Assembly: GCF_047729875.1 (NCBI RefSeq)
Contig: NZ_CP159826.1
Span: 2,790,001 to 2,854,000 of the forward strand
Length of the DNA: 64,000 nucleotides
Direction: 5' to 3'
Source of the DNA: Marimicrobium sp913061115
GTDB lineage: Bacteria; Pseudomonadota; Gammaproteobacteria; Pseudomonadales; Halieaceae
Made by a program: the position numbers and the translations under genes. The notes beneath the pieces were generated by a model. That model was not told the DNA's origin, made no database searches, and worked only from the letters and a program-made list of their open reading frames with translations. Positions 25,012-34,553 of the stretch are shown piece by piece. Numbering within the stretch: position 1 is the stretch's first letter; the number at the start of each line of letters is the position of its first letter.

Positions 25012-28000
25012 TAATTAGCCCTTTCTTGCTGCGCATCTATCTCTAACAACAAATCTTGCAGCTGTTGACTGTAATCGCCGGGTTGTTGCCACAACCCGCG
25101 CTGGGTAGCTTCTAATAATCGCTCGGCCATCTCTTCTAATGCGCTCGGGTTATGTTCTTGCATAAACTGCTGAATATCATTATTGAGCACTAGGGCATCG
25201 GCAACGCTTTCATATTGATAATCGTCAATCAGATTAGTGGTTGCGTCATAGGCAAATAAGTAATCGACACTGGCGGCCATTTCAAAGGCCCCTTTGTAAC
25301 CATGCTCTTGCATGGCGGTTATCCATTTAGGGTTTAATACTCGCGAGCGAATGACTCGGTTTAATTCTTCCTTTAAGGTGCGAACTTTTGGCTGCGCTGG
25401 ATTTGAATGGTCATTGTGATACACCGCTGGCGCATCGCCAGAAAAAGCAGTTACTGCATTGGTCATACCCCCCTGAAATTGATAATAGTCATCGGAGTCG
25501 AGTAAATCATGTTCGCGGTTATCTTGATTTTGCACCACTGCCTCAAGCTTACTTAAACGGTGTTGAAAAGAATCTTTAGCGTCAACGCCGTCACTGTCTG
25601 ACTGCTGATTACCATAGGCATAGCCGCCCCAGTTAAGATAAGCCTGGGCTAAATCATTGCGGGTTTCCCAGCAGCGCTCATCAATGAGACCCTGTAAGCC
25701 AGCACCGTAAGCCCCAGGTTTACTGCCAAACACTCGATAGCTGGCTTGTCTATTGGCATCAACAGGCGGCAAGCCTTGCTCAGTTAATTCTTGCGCTCGC
25801 TGCTCAACATTTTGTTGAATAGTATTCATGCCCCCCGGCTCGTCAAATTCTGCCAGCGCTTGAACGGCACTATCATAAAGCTTCATTACATTGGGAAAGG
25901 CATCACGAAAAAAACCAGACACGCGTAAGGTTACATCTACCCTAGGCCGATGTAACAACATCGCCGGTATAATTTCAAAATCAATAACGCGCTGAGAGCC
26001 TTTGGCCCAAACCGGTTTAATTCCCATTAAGGCAAAGGCTTGGGCAATGTCGTCGCCACCTGTGCGCATAGTGGCCGTACCCCAAACAGATATACCTAGC
26101 TGCTTTGGATAGTCACCATGCTCTTGGAGGTGTCTTTCAATTAACGCCTGAGCCGATTTTTTTCCCAGCGCCCATGCTGCAGGAGAAGGAATTGAACGGT
26201 TATCTACCGAGAAAAAATTACGCCCCGTGGGCAATGTATCCAAGCGTCCACGCGTTGGCGCGCCACTTGGCCCCGGCTCGACAAACTGTCCGTTTAGACC
26301 ACCGATCAGCGCTGATATCTCTTGCACCACACTGGTTTTTAGCGCTTGATACAATACCTGTTTGGCGTAGTGGAGTTGCACGCTGGTTTGCGGATAAGCG
26401 TGGATAAAGTCTTTATCAATTACTCGCTCACCTATCACATAGACACTTATCAACTGCATGGCTAGCAGTTCAAGTCGCTCGCGAGTATCGCCGCTAGTGC
26501 GCCAATCACTATTATCAACGGCTAATAATTGCGGTGGTTTCGCCCCATTCCAGACTGACACTTGATCAACAAATGGGTCAAATAACTCATCCCCATCAAG
26601 CAAATTCAAATCAACAATAAGATTATGCAACAGCCCTTGATCTTTAGCTTCACGACCGCGGGGCAGACGAAGTAACGCCACAATGGTATCGCTAAGCTTG
26701 TCAGCGGCTGGTAAAAAACCTAACACATGTAAGCCGTGACGTATTTGGGCTTCTTTAATGTCGCACAAATAGGTATCTAGCTGTGCCAATACGCCGTCAT
26801 CAGATTCATTTTTACACGACAACTCTTGCAACACATTAGTGTCTTTAACTTGCTGTATAATCTTTTCGCGCAACCATTTCTCGCGGCGAATATCTAGACC
26901 CATGGCTTGATAATATTCATCCACTAAAGCCTCTAACTCAGCTAAATCGCCATAAACTTCGGCTCGAGTCATTGGCGGCATTAGGTGGTCGATAATAACG
27001 GCTTGTGCGCGCCGTTTGGCTTGCGCCCCTTCGCCTGGGTCATTGACAATAAACGGATAAAAGTGCGGTATTGGCCCCAAACTTATATCTGGCCAACAAT
27101 TTTCCGATAAGGCAGTGCCCTTACCAGGCAACCATTCTAAATTGCCATGTTTGCCAACGTGTACCACGGCATCTACTTGATAAACATGACGTAACCAAAA
27201 GTAAAACGCCAAATAACTATGCGGCGGTATTAAGTCGGGATCATGATAGTTGGCCAACAAATCCATGTTAAAGCCGCGCGCCGGCTGAATACCAACAAAG
27301 GTTCCACCAAGGCGAATACCGGCCAGCATAATGCGCCCGCTACGACACTTAGGGTCAGCTTCTGGCGGCCCCCAGCGCTCTAATACCGCTTGTTGATTTT
27401 GCTCTGGCAACTGACTAAAACACTGTTGATATTGAGCTAAACTAATACTCTGCCAGCAGGGCAGCTGATGTAACGTGTTGGGGTTATTCGTCACCGCCCC
27501 TAACAACTCTTTAATCAATTCAGTGCCGCCAGTAGGAATAGACTCGACCGGATAATTATTGTCTGCCAGTGCCTGCAAAATATTAATTGTTGATGCTGGT
27601 GTGTCTAAACCGACACCGTTGCCAATACGCCCGTCCTTGGTTGGATAGTTAGCTAAAATTAGCGCCAGTCGTTTGTCTTTATTTGGCTTAATTGATAACT
27701 GGCAATAGCGCTGCCCCAACTCCGCAACAAAGTTGGCACGCTCTTGGTGTAAGACATAACGTACCACTGAAATTTCACAGCGCTGGCTATAATGCGAATC
27801 TGACTTAAAGCTGACGGCCCGAGTAACTATACGCCCATCCATTTCTGGCAACACTACTTGCATAGCAATGTCGCGGCTACGCAGACCTTGGCTATAGCTT
27901 TGCCAATCTTCTTTAGTACTACTAGACAGCACTAGCTGAAAAACGGGGATCTTTTTTATAAAGGGAGAATTAAAATCACTGGGTTGAGATGACAAATCAG

Positions 28001-28850
28001 GGCTAGCCACTGTATTGCTCGCAAAACCCGTAGTGTTAATAACCAGCTTAGCCCCCGCTTGATCTATTAAAGCATTCACCAAGGTTAACGACTCAGGATC
28101 CTTAAGTGAGCTAATGGCTATCGGCAATGGCTGCAGGCCATGTGCCTCTAGCGTACTGATTAAGTTATCGAACATAGCGGTGTTAGCACTTTGTAAATGG
28201 CTGCGATAAAATAGCACCACACAAACCTGATGACTTAACTCGCCCCAACGCTGATGCCAATCGGCATAGCTAGCTTGGGAATGTTTAAGCTTTGATGCCG
28301 GCATATACATCATACAATTAGGCAAGCGCTCGGGTTCATGCCATTGATAGCTTTGACCATCGATATATTGATTAGCCAAAAAATAAAACAGTTGCTGATT
28401 ATTGACGGTGCCGCCTTCACGTAAGAATTGCCAAACCCGCTGACTATCTTCGGCCTCAATAGTCGATGCAGAAAACAACTGCTGGTCTGGACTGTTATCG
28501 CCAGGAACCAAGATTAAGGTTCTGTTATCGCACGCCCTTGCCCATGCTTGCAACCGATCGAATCCATATTGCCAATAACTAGCGCCACCCAAAAAAGACA
28601 CTACAACAACTTTAGCCTGATCTAAAACCTTGTCTTGATATAAGTCAAAGGCTGCTGGTTTTAATAACTGCAACCAATTGGCTAAGCGAATAGAGGGATA
28701 AGTTTCTGATAATGATTCAGCGCTATTGGCCAGCGCGGCTAATGAGCTGTCAGCGGCTGATAATATAACGATATCGGCAGCTGATTGCCCAAGGTCAATA
28801 ATGCCAACATCGTCGGTGAATCCACCAGGTTGGGCAGCCAGTAAGTGCAT
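25011..28850 (-). CDS. cobN: cobaltochelatase subunit CobN
   Basis: Large subunit of the ATP-dependent cobaltochelatase that inserts Co(II) into hydrogenobyrinic acid a,c-diamide in the late-insertion route. The 1279-residue length is normal for CobN. Landmarks: YPTKDGRIGNGVGLDTPAST, VDAVVHVGKHGNLEWLPGKG, PDISLGPIPHFYPFIVNDPG, EGAQAKRRAQAVIIDHLMPP, and the late RVSGFFRDAFPNVMKLYDSA and YRVFGSKPGAYGAGL. Its ATPase partners appear to be the ChlI-VWA fusion encoded at 41675-43348 in the other operon. Odd feature: the same cluster also has CbiX, an early-insertion chelatase. Confidence 0.93.
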   Translation of the reverse strand: MHLLAAQPGGFTDDVGIIDLGQSAADIVILSAADSSLAALANSAESLSETYPSIRLANWLQLLKPAAFDLYQDKVLDQAKVVVVSFLGGASYWQYGFDRLQAWARACDNRTLILVPGDNSPDQQLFSASTIEAEDSQRVWQFLREGGTVNNQQLFYFLANQYIDGQSYQWHEPERLPNCMMYMPASKLKHSQASYADWHQRWGELSHQVCVVLFYRSHLQSANTAMFDNLISTLEAHGLQPLPIAISSLKDPESLTLVNALIDQAGAKLVINTTGFASNTVASPDLSSQPSDFNSPFIKKIPVFQLVLSSSTKEDWQSYSQGLRSRDIAMQVVLPEMDGRIVTRAVSFKSDSHYSQRCEISVVRYVLHQERANFVAELGQRYCQLSIKPNKDKRLALILANYPTKDGRIGNGVGLDTPASTINILQALADNNYPVESIPTGGTELIKELLGAVTNNPNTLHQLPCWQSISLAQYQQCFSQLPEQNQQAVLERWGPPEADPKCRSGRIMLAGIRLGGTFVGIQPARGFNMDLLANYHDPDLIPPHSYLAFYFWLRHVYQVDAVVHVGKHGNLEWLPGKGTALSENCWPDISLGPIPHFYPFIVNDPGEGAQAKRRAQAVIIDHLMPPMTRAEVYGDLAELEALVDEYYQAMGLDIRREKWLREKIIQQVKDTNVLQELSCKNESDDGVLAQLDTYLCDIKEAQIRHGLHVLGFLPAADKLSDTIVALLRLPRGREAKDQGLLHNLIVDLNLLDGDELFDPFVDQVSVWNGAKPPQLLAVDNSDWRTSGDTRERLELLAMQLISVYVIGERVIDKDFIHAYPQTSVQLHYAKQVLYQALKTSVVQEISALIGGLNGQFVEPGPSGAPTRGRLDTLPTGRNFFSVDNRSIPSPAAWALGKKSAQALIERHLQEHGDYPKQLGISVWGTATMRTGGDDIAQAFALMGIKPVWAKGSQRVIDFEIIPAMLLHRPRVDVTLRVSGFFRDAFPNVMKLYDSAVQALAEFDEPGGMNTIQQNVEQRAQELTEQGLPPVDANRQASYRVFGSKPGAYGAGLQGLIDERCWETRNDLAQAYLNWGGYAYGNQQSDSDGVDAKDSFQHRLSKLEAVVQNQDNREHDLLDSDDYYQFQGGMTNAVTAFSGDAPAVYHNDHSNPAQPKVRTLKEELNRVIRSRVLNPKWITAMQEHGYKGAFEMAASVDYLFAYDATTNLIDDYQYESVADALVLNNDIQQFMQEHNPSALEEMAERLLEATQRGLWQQPGDYSQQLQDLLLEIDAQQERAN

Positions 28851-29935
28851 TAGGCGCTAACGACTTCGGCCTTTAATAACTCGGCTTTAATATCTGCTTC
28901 GACGATACCTTTACCGATAAAGACCAAGCTAGTGGCGCGAGCTTCATCGCCAGCCCACAGGCGGTCAAAATGCACATCCAGTCGCTGGCCTACCGCTTGA
29001 AGTACTTGGCGCATCGGCTTGCCAGGTAGTGCTGCAAAGCCTTTAGCTCGGTAGATATTTTGGGTAGTAATGAGTTTGGTTAACATTTGTTGAATTTTAT
29101 CTTCGTCTACTTCACCCAAGGTAATGACGAATGAATCAAAATGATCGTGGGCATGGGCATGATGCTCGCCATGGGCATGGTGATGATCATGATGATTATG
29201 CACATGATTTATTTTGTCTTCGGTGGCTGCTTCAATACCCATTAATAAATCTAAGCGCACCTCACCATTGCTAATGTAGCTTGTTTTTACCGAATCTGAC
29301 ACTTTACCCTCAACGACAGCTTTTACTAAATCGCGCGCACTGTCATCGAGTAAGTCATTTTTACTGACGACAACAATGTCGGCGGCGCTTAACTGGTCTT
29401 CTAGCAACTCTTTTAAACTAGGATCATGGTTTAGGCTTTCGTCGGCCAGACGCTGGGCTTGCACTAGCGCTTCATCATTAGCAAAACGCCCCGCCGCAAC
29501 CGCTGGCCCATCGATTACAGTAATAACCGCGTCAACCGTAAAGTGTTGTTTTATTTCTGGCCAATTGAATGCTTGCACCAATGGTTTTGGCAAAGCCAAA
29601 CCCGATGTTTCAATGAGAATATGATCGATATCATCACGGCGCTCTACTAACTGCTGCATTACCGGTAAAAACTCTTCTTCTACTGTGCAGCAAATGCAGC
29701 CGTTGGCTAATTCATAAATGCCGTTTTCGCCTTGCGCCAATGACGCACCTTCATCTTCGCAGTCAAGTGGGCAGCTACGGAGTAAGTCTGCATCAATATC
29801 TAATGCGCCAAATTCATTCACAATTACGGCAATACGTTTGCCAGCGGCCTGCTTTAATACATTAGATAACAAGGTTGTTTTACCACTTCCCAAAAAACCG
29901 GTAACTATTGTGGCTGGTATTTTATTCAACTGCAT
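28850..29935 (-). CDS. cobW: CobW GTPase, cobalt chaperone
   Basis: A G3E-family GTPase thought to deliver cobalt to the chelatase. The 361-residue protein has Walker A GFLGSGKTTLL, the metal-site motif ANGCICCTVEEEF (CxCC), LIETSGLALPKP, and the guanine-specificity motif SKNDLLDD. An insert before the C-terminal domain is a His-rich metal loop (residues ~240-265, about 14 His in HNHHDHHHAHGEHHAHAHDH). It is the first gene of the operon, ~290 bases downstream of the B12 box, and overlaps cobN by one base. Confidence 0.92.
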   Translation of the reverse strand: MQLNKIPATIVTGFLGSGKTTLLSNVLKQAAGKRIAVIVNEFGALDIDADLLRSCPLDCEDEGASLAQGENGIYELANGCICCTVEEEFLPVMQQLVERRDDIDHILIETSGLALPKPLVQAFNWPEIKQHFTVDAVITVIDGPAVAAGRFANDEALVQAQRLADESLNHDPSLKELLEDQLSAADIVVVSKNDLLDDSARDLVKAVVEGKVSDSVKTSYISNGEVRLDLLMGIEAATEDKINHVHNHHDHHHAHGEHHAHAHDHFDSFVITLGEVDEDKIQQMLTKLITTQNIYRAKGFAALPGKPMRQVLQAVGQRLDVHFDRLWAGDEARATSLVFIGKGIVEADIKAELLKAEVVSA

Positions 29936-30221
29936 TTTTAAAACCTCTCAATGCGCAACAACTTAAACCGCTACTGCTAATAAATAGTTTGCTAAAATTT
30001 ATAGGTAATTCTAACCCGCGCAGTCCGCGGAATTATCGAAAGAAAGTAAGAGTCTTCAATCGACAGCAGAACTGCAGCTAAGGATGATTTCAGTAATATA
30101 GATTTTTCATCGATACGCCTGCTATCAGGTTAATCCTGCAAAAATAATTGGCGTCGGGATAGTATGGAAGAAATCGTAAAGAATTTCTTCTGATGCAGTC
30201 CCCGACATCAGGTATAAACGA

Positions 30222-30388
30222 TAAAGGCAGGTCTACTGGCTCACAGCTCAAATATTGCTATTACCTTCCCAGGGGAAACCCCAGTGGTATTAATAGCGAC
30301 TTACTGCATACAGTTGCGGGGACAGCTACTTTTTGCATCCAAATCAAACTGGAGCAAGGCATTCCCTATTAATCCGTACGGAACCTAA
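30222..30388 (-). ncRNA. cobalamin riboswitch 1 (upstream of cobW)
   Basis: Reading the minus strand: AATAGGGAATGCC near 30370, GCTGTCCCCGCAACTGTA near 30320, CCACTGG then CCTGGGAAGG, and the B12 box GCCAGTAGACCTGCC (30240-30226). Order and spacing match AdoCbl riboswitches. Downstream, a CTGATG/CATCAG stem-loop (about 30212-30191) and a perfect GAAGAAAT/ATTTCTTC hairpin (about 30188-30163) may form the expression platform. It should repress the cobW-bluB operon when B12 is abundant. The rest of 29936-30503 has no gene. Confidence 0.93.
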
Positions 30389-30503
30389 AATCGTAATAAC
30401 ATAATACCTTACCGATAAAAATATTTCTATAAAATAGCGCTTAATAGTTTTTTTTGTTGCCGTTAGTTGCCATAATCGCCCCGACTTACAAAAAAGGTTT
30501 CGA

Positions 30504-30980
30504 ATGAAAACATCAACGTTTAGGGCTCTTTATTTAAGCGGTCTATTTGGCTTACTAATAACGGCCTGCAGCGATGAGCCGCTTCATAAAGCAGCGCCGG
30601 CTCCCGTGACTCATGATCATAATAAGCACCAGCATGGTGACACGGATTTATTGAGCATTAACCCCGAGACTGAAAAACCAGAGATACTATTATCGGTAGT
30701 AGCAGACTCAGTGGCAGGATGGAATATTCACATAGCGGTTAGTCACTTTAGCTTTGAACCTGAAAACGTTAATCAGGCGATCAGTTCATTGCCTGAAGGC
30801 CATGCGCATATATATGTCGACGGCTATAAAATAGCGCGAGTATACAGCCCATGGCACCACTTAAAGGCACTAACGCCTGGCCCACATACAATTCGTGTCG
30901 GTCTAAATGCCAATGATCATAGTAATCTAAGCTACAATGGTATTGTGCTAGAAGCGACATCGAATATTATTCAACACTAA
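30504..30980 (+). CDS. His-rich periplasmic lipoprotein, probable metal handling
   Basis: A 158-residue lipoprotein: signal FRALYLSGLFGLLITACSDE with a lipobox Cys at about residue 22. A His-rich mature start (THDHNKHQHGDTD) follows, and then a small beta domain with LPEGHAHIYVDGYKIARVYS, PWHHLKALTPGPHTIRVGLN and ANDHSN. That domain resembles uncharacterised proteins often near copper genes; here it sits 14 bases before cbiX in the same direction, so cobalt or nickel binding is a reasonable inference. It is divergent from riboswitch 1. No family name can be given with confidence. Confidence 0.7.
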   Translation: MKTSTFRALYLSGLFGLLITACSDEPLHKAAPAPVTHDHNKHQHGDTDLLSINPETEKPEILLSVVADSVAGWNIHIAVSHFSFEPENVNQAISSLPEGHAHIYVDGYKIARVYSPWHHLKALTPGPHTIRVGLNANDHSNLSYNGIVLEATSNIIQH

Positions 30981-30994
30981 CAAGATAAGCAAAT

Positions 30995-32107
30995 ATGAAT
31001 CTATTAGAATCTTTACCTAAAAACGCTGGCGTACTTATTTGTGGGCATGGCAGCCGTGCGAAAATTGCAGAAGAGGAATTCAGTTTACTAGCCAAAGGAT
31101 TACGTGATCGCTACCCAGACTTAAACGTAGAATATGGTTTTTTGGAATATTCTTCGCCCAATATTCATATGGCTTTGGACAAATTATTAGCTCAAGGCGT
31201 TGAGAAAATTTATGCAGTGCCAGGCATGCTATTTGCTGCTACCCATGCTCAAAATGATATTCCATCGGTATTAATCACTTATCAAGAAAAACATCCAGGG
31301 TTAGAGATAGAGTATGGTCAAGAGCTAGGTTTACACCATGAAATGATTCAGGCCTTTCAGGCACGTATATTAGAATCTATGGGCTTAGACCATGTTCATG
31401 ACGGCGATTTGTATGACACTATGCTAGTAGTGGTTGGCCGCGGAACTTCAGTCAGTGAAGCCAATGCGGAAGCTGCAAAGCTAACCCGAATAGTCTGCGA
31501 AAACTTAGGCTTTGGCTGGTCTGAAACGGTTTATTCTGGCGTCACTTACCCATCAGTCGGTCGCGGTTTAGAAATGGCGATTAAGCTAGGTTATAAAAAA
31601 ATTGTTGTCGCTCCATACTTCTTATTTGGTGGCAAGCTCATTGGCAGAATCCACGCTTATGTCGATAAAGTGGCGGCAGAAAACCCCGACATAACCTTTA
31701 TGAAAGCCAATTATTTACGTGATCAAATTCACGTCATCAACACCTTTGTGCAACGGATCGAAGAAACTATTATCGAACCTGAACCGGCTATGGGTTTAAT
31801 GCAAAGCTTTAAACAGCGCCTAGCCAAAGGGCAAGTTGATGTCCATCACCATCATGCCGAATTTCAACCAGAGGGACGTGCACATTCGCATGCTAGCGCC
31901 AATGATACTAGTCACTCTCATAGCCACTCTCATAGTCACGGGCATTCACATGCCCGTTATAAGCACATAGCCCACCCCAACGGACCGCGCACTATGATTA
32001 ACGAAAACATGTGTTGTTGTTTTATGGGGCAATTTCCTCAACATATTATTGATGAAGAAAAAGCCAGTAAACCCGAGTTGGCAGGAACTCCTAGCTGTAA
32101 ACGCTAG
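30995..32107 (+). CDS. cbiX: sirohydrochlorin cobaltochelatase, long form with His tail
   Basis: CbiX inserts Co(II) into sirohydrochlorin, the first step of the early-insertion (anaerobic-type) route. The 370-residue protein has two CbiX/CbiK-like halves: GVLICGHGSRAKIAEEEFSL with VYAVPGMLFA..HAQNDIP-type residues, and MLVVVGRGTSVSEANAEAAK with VAPYFLFGGKLIGRI. A C-terminal His-rich tail (residues ~280-325, repeated HSHSHSHSHGHSH) follows, and then MCCCFMGQF, which may bind an Fe-S cluster as in long CbiX forms. The 3' end overlaps the 3' end of cobM (convergent) by four bases. Confidence 0.92.
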   Translation: MNLLESLPKNAGVLICGHGSRAKIAEEEFSLLAKGLRDRYPDLNVEYGFLEYSSPNIHMALDKLLAQGVEKIYAVPGMLFAATHAQNDIPSVLITYQEKHPGLEIEYGQELGLHHEMIQAFQARILESMGLDHVHDGDLYDTMLVVVGRGTSVSEANAEAAKLTRIVCENLGFGWSETVYSGVTYPSVGRGLEMAIKLGYKKIVVAPYFLFGGKLIGRIHAYVDKVAAENPDITFMKANYLRDQIHVINTFVQRIEETIIEPEPAMGLMQSFKQRLAKGQVDVHHHHAEFQPEGRAHSHASANDTSHSHSHSHSHGHSHARYKHIAHPNGPRTMINENMCCCFMGQFPQHIIDEEKASKPELAGTPSCKR

Positions 32108-32919
32108 GACTTACCCGTTGGATGAGCTAAAGCCGTATCGACACTTCTAGCTTTAGTGCCTTTAACCTTAGGGCGATAAACATGGGCTTTACTCTCATCA
32201 TAAAGATAAGAATCACGAAATTCTTCTGTCCCTAAAACATGTCCCACCAAAATAAGTGAAGTGCGAGTAAACTTCTTAGCGCGGACTTTAGCAACAATAT
32301 CTTTTAACGTGCCGGTAACTTTATCTTGGTCTGGCCAAGAAGTACGATAACACACTGCCACCGGACAATCTTCGCCATAGTGCGGAATAAGCTCTTCCAC
32401 TACTTTATGAATGCGCGTGATACCTAAATGAATGGCCAGTGTTGCGCCACTGGCGGCTAATGCAGGCAGGCGCTCACCCTCTGGAAACGGCGTTTTACCC
32501 TCATAACGGGTCATAATAACTGTTTGCGACACACCCGAAAGCGTTAGCTCTTTACCTAGCCACGCTGCTGATGCGGAAGCGGCGGTTACACCAGGGATGA
32601 TTTCAAAATCTATATTTAATTCATCCAAACGTCGAATTTGCTCGCCTATGGCACCATATAAAGAGGGGTCACCGGAATGAACTCGGGCTACATCTTTGCC
32701 GTCTTTATGGGCGTCCTCAATATGGGCCATAATTTGACCTAAATCTATTGATGCCGTATCGATAATTCTTTCAGCACTGTTTTCTACAGCGCTAAATATT
32801 TCTCGCGGCACTAGTGACCCTGCATATAAAATTATCGGACAGTGATTAATAAGTTTTTGCCCTTTAACGGTAATAAGTTCTGGGTCACCGGGACCCGCGC
32901 CAATAAAATAAACTGTCAT
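32104..32919 (-). CDS. cobM: precorrin-4 C11-methyltransferase
   Basis: CobM/CbiF methylates C-11 of (cobalt-)precorrin-4. The 271-residue SAM-dependent tetrapyrrole methylase has VYFIGAGPGDPELITVKGQ, ILYAGSLVPREIF, RVHSGDPSLYGAIGEQIRRL and IPGVTAASASAAWLGKELTL, all standard. It is the last gene of the cbtB-headed operon; ~40 bases separate it from cobJ. Confidence 0.93.
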   Translation of the reverse strand: MTVYFIGAGPGDPELITVKGQKLINHCPIILYAGSLVPREIFSAVENSAERIIDTASIDLGQIMAHIEDAHKDGKDVARVHSGDPSLYGAIGEQIRRLDELNIDFEIIPGVTAASASAAWLGKELTLSGVSQTVIMTRYEGKTPFPEGERLPALAASGATLAIHLGITRIHKVVEELIPHYGEDCPVAVCYRTSWPDQDKVTGTLKDIVAKVRAKKFTRTSLILVGHVLGTEEFRDSYLYDESKAHVYRPKVKGTKARSVDTALAHPTGKS

Positions 32920-32962
32920 GGTTATTCCTTAAAAAGCTATCTACCAATAGCTTGAGTCAATG

Positions 32963-33739
32963 TTAAAGTTTTTTACTATAGCCGCGAGGAGTATAAATCC
33001 ACTCTTTAGCGCCGTTAACGATATGTCGTGATTCGCTATTACCCACGGATACTAGCGTAAACATATCGACATCATCAGAATGCAGCTTTGCCAATGTAGT
33101 GATCGTTATATTTTCATCATCACGGGTAAGCTGACGTCCGAGCAATACCGGTGTATCTTGGGGCCTGTATTGCAACAAAATATCTTGGGCAGTATTAATT
33201 TGCCAATCACGTTTTTTGGATCGAGGGTTGTAAAAAGAGACGACGAAATCTCCTGCACCGCAGGCATGCAGTCTCTTTTCAATAGTCTGCCATGGAGTCA
33301 ATAAGTCAGATAAGGAAATAGTACAAAAGTCATGGCCTAGCATTGCACCAACTCGGCTAGCACCTGCTTGCATTGCCGAAATCCCAGGCACCACTTCAAT
33401 ATCCACATCCAGCCATTCGGGATGGCGCTCTTTGCCCTGTAACTGTTGGTCAAGTAGCTCAAATACCAAAGTGGCCATAGCATAAATACCAATGTCACCA
33501 CTAGATACTAACGCTGTGGTTTTACCACTCGCGGCCAAATTTAAGGCTAATCTTGCACGGCCAATTTCTTCACCCAAGGGTAAATCATGATGAGTTTTAC
33601 CATCACAAACACTACCTAACAAAGCTAAATACAAGCCATAAGCCACAAGATCACTACTAGCAAGTACTGCCGCCATTGCCTTGGGTGCAATAAGATCTTT
33701 ATCACCAGGGCCGGTTCCTACAAGGTATAACTTAGTCAT
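32963..33739 (-). CDS. cobJ: precorrin-3B C17-methyltransferase
   Basis: CobJ/CbiH performs C-17 methylation with ring contraction. The 258-residue SAM methylase has LYLVGTGPGDKDLIAPKAM, ALVSSGDIGIYAMATLVFEL, VVPGISAMQAGASRVGAMLG and HDFCTISLSDLLTPW, then FYNPRSKKRDWQ. In the absence of CobG/CobZ the substrate is probably cobalt-precorrin-3, the CbiH reaction. Separated from cbiG by ~35 bases. Confidence 0.92.
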   Translation of the reverse strand: MTKLYLVGTGPGDKDLIAPKAMAAVLASSDLVAYGLYLALLGSVCDGKTHHDLPLGEEIGRARLALNLAASGKTTALVSSGDIGIYAMATLVFELLDQQLQGKERHPEWLDVDIEVVPGISAMQAGASRVGAMLGHDFCTISLSDLLTPWQTIEKRLHACGAGDFVVSFYNPRSKKRDWQINTAQDILLQYRPQDTPVLLGRQLTRDDENITITTLAKLHSDDVDMFTLVSVGNSESRHIVNGAKEWIYTPRGYSKKL

Positions 33740-33773
33740 GATTTATATCTATCTTCTTTAATTTTTAGCAATT

Positions 33774-34553
33774 TTATACACTATTTTTTGGATAACTTCT
33801 GGCTATTGCGCAGGTAGCTTTAGTTGTTTTTTGCTTGACTAAAGCAAGCTCTGCATTGTTATTGGTTACATTCATGGCAGCAACTAACGCCGCTGACTCA
33901 GCCACGCCATAAACACCGACGGTGTTAAAAACGTATTCTGACTTAGTACTCAATAAATTCTCTACGACCAACAACGACTCAACGCTAAAGGTTTGAAACG
34001 GTTTATTCAAATTTTTAGCTAACTCAAGCAGCCCTACTTCATCGGCTTTTACATCAATACTATTAATACTATCAACCTGCTTGATATCTATTCCAGCTTG
34101 AGCCAAACAAGCATCCAATAACTGAGCGAGATCTTCCTGTGAACAGCCTCGCTCGCACCCCATACCAACGGCATAAATAGGCTTTAAGTAGCTATTGGCA
34201 GTGGTCATCACCAGTTGTGCTCCAATCAGTTTTGCTATCGATGCAGCCCAATCATTAGCACCACCTTCGTGGCCAGATAACAGCGGAATAACAAACTCAC
34301 CGCTCTCATCTAATATTAATACCGGCGGATCCTCCGATTTACTGTTTATTACTGGAGCCAATGTTCTAACCGCTATGCCCGTTGCACAAATTAAAATTAG
34401 CCCATTGCCAGCACTAAACGCCCGCTGTACTTTTTCGGCAAAAGGTTTTGGTTTAAACCACAGCTCACTGCCTTCTAGTTGCGCCGCCAATTTTTTGGCA
34501 AGTGACAAACCGGCATCGGTTAAGGCAACTATTTTTATCGATCTATTCATCAA
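33774..34553 (-). CDS. cbiG: cobalt-precorrin-5A hydrolase, short form
   Basis: CbiG opens the delta-lactone of cobalt-precorrin-5A, releasing acetaldehyde; it marks the early-insertion route. The protein is 259 residues, shorter than the usual ~330-350. The N-terminal domain (LILICATGIAVRTLAPVI, GEFVIPLLSGHEGGANDWA) joins directly to the C-terminal domain (PIYAVGMGCERGCSQEDL, VESLLVVENLLSTKSEYVF, TVGVYGVAESAAL). The central linker domain seems to be missing or very short. Overlaps cobI by four bases. Confidence 0.85.
   Translation of the reverse strand: MMNRSIKIVALTDAGLSLAKKLAAQLEGSELWFKPKPFAEKVQRAFSAGNGLILICATGIAVRTLAPVINSKSEDPPVLILDESGEFVIPLLSGHEGGANDWAASIAKLIGAQLVMTTANSYLKPIYAVGMGCERGCSQEDLAQLLDACLAQAGIDIKQVDSINSIDVKADEVGLLELAKNLNKPFQTFSVESLLVVENLLSTKSEYVFNTVGVYGVAESAALVAAMNVTNNNAELALVKQKTTKATCAIARSYPKNSV

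Noticed and set aside
31850..31970. Short CAT/CAC-rich direct repeats
   Set aside because: They encode the His-rich tail of CbiX; the similar run at 29150-29210 encodes the CobW His loop.
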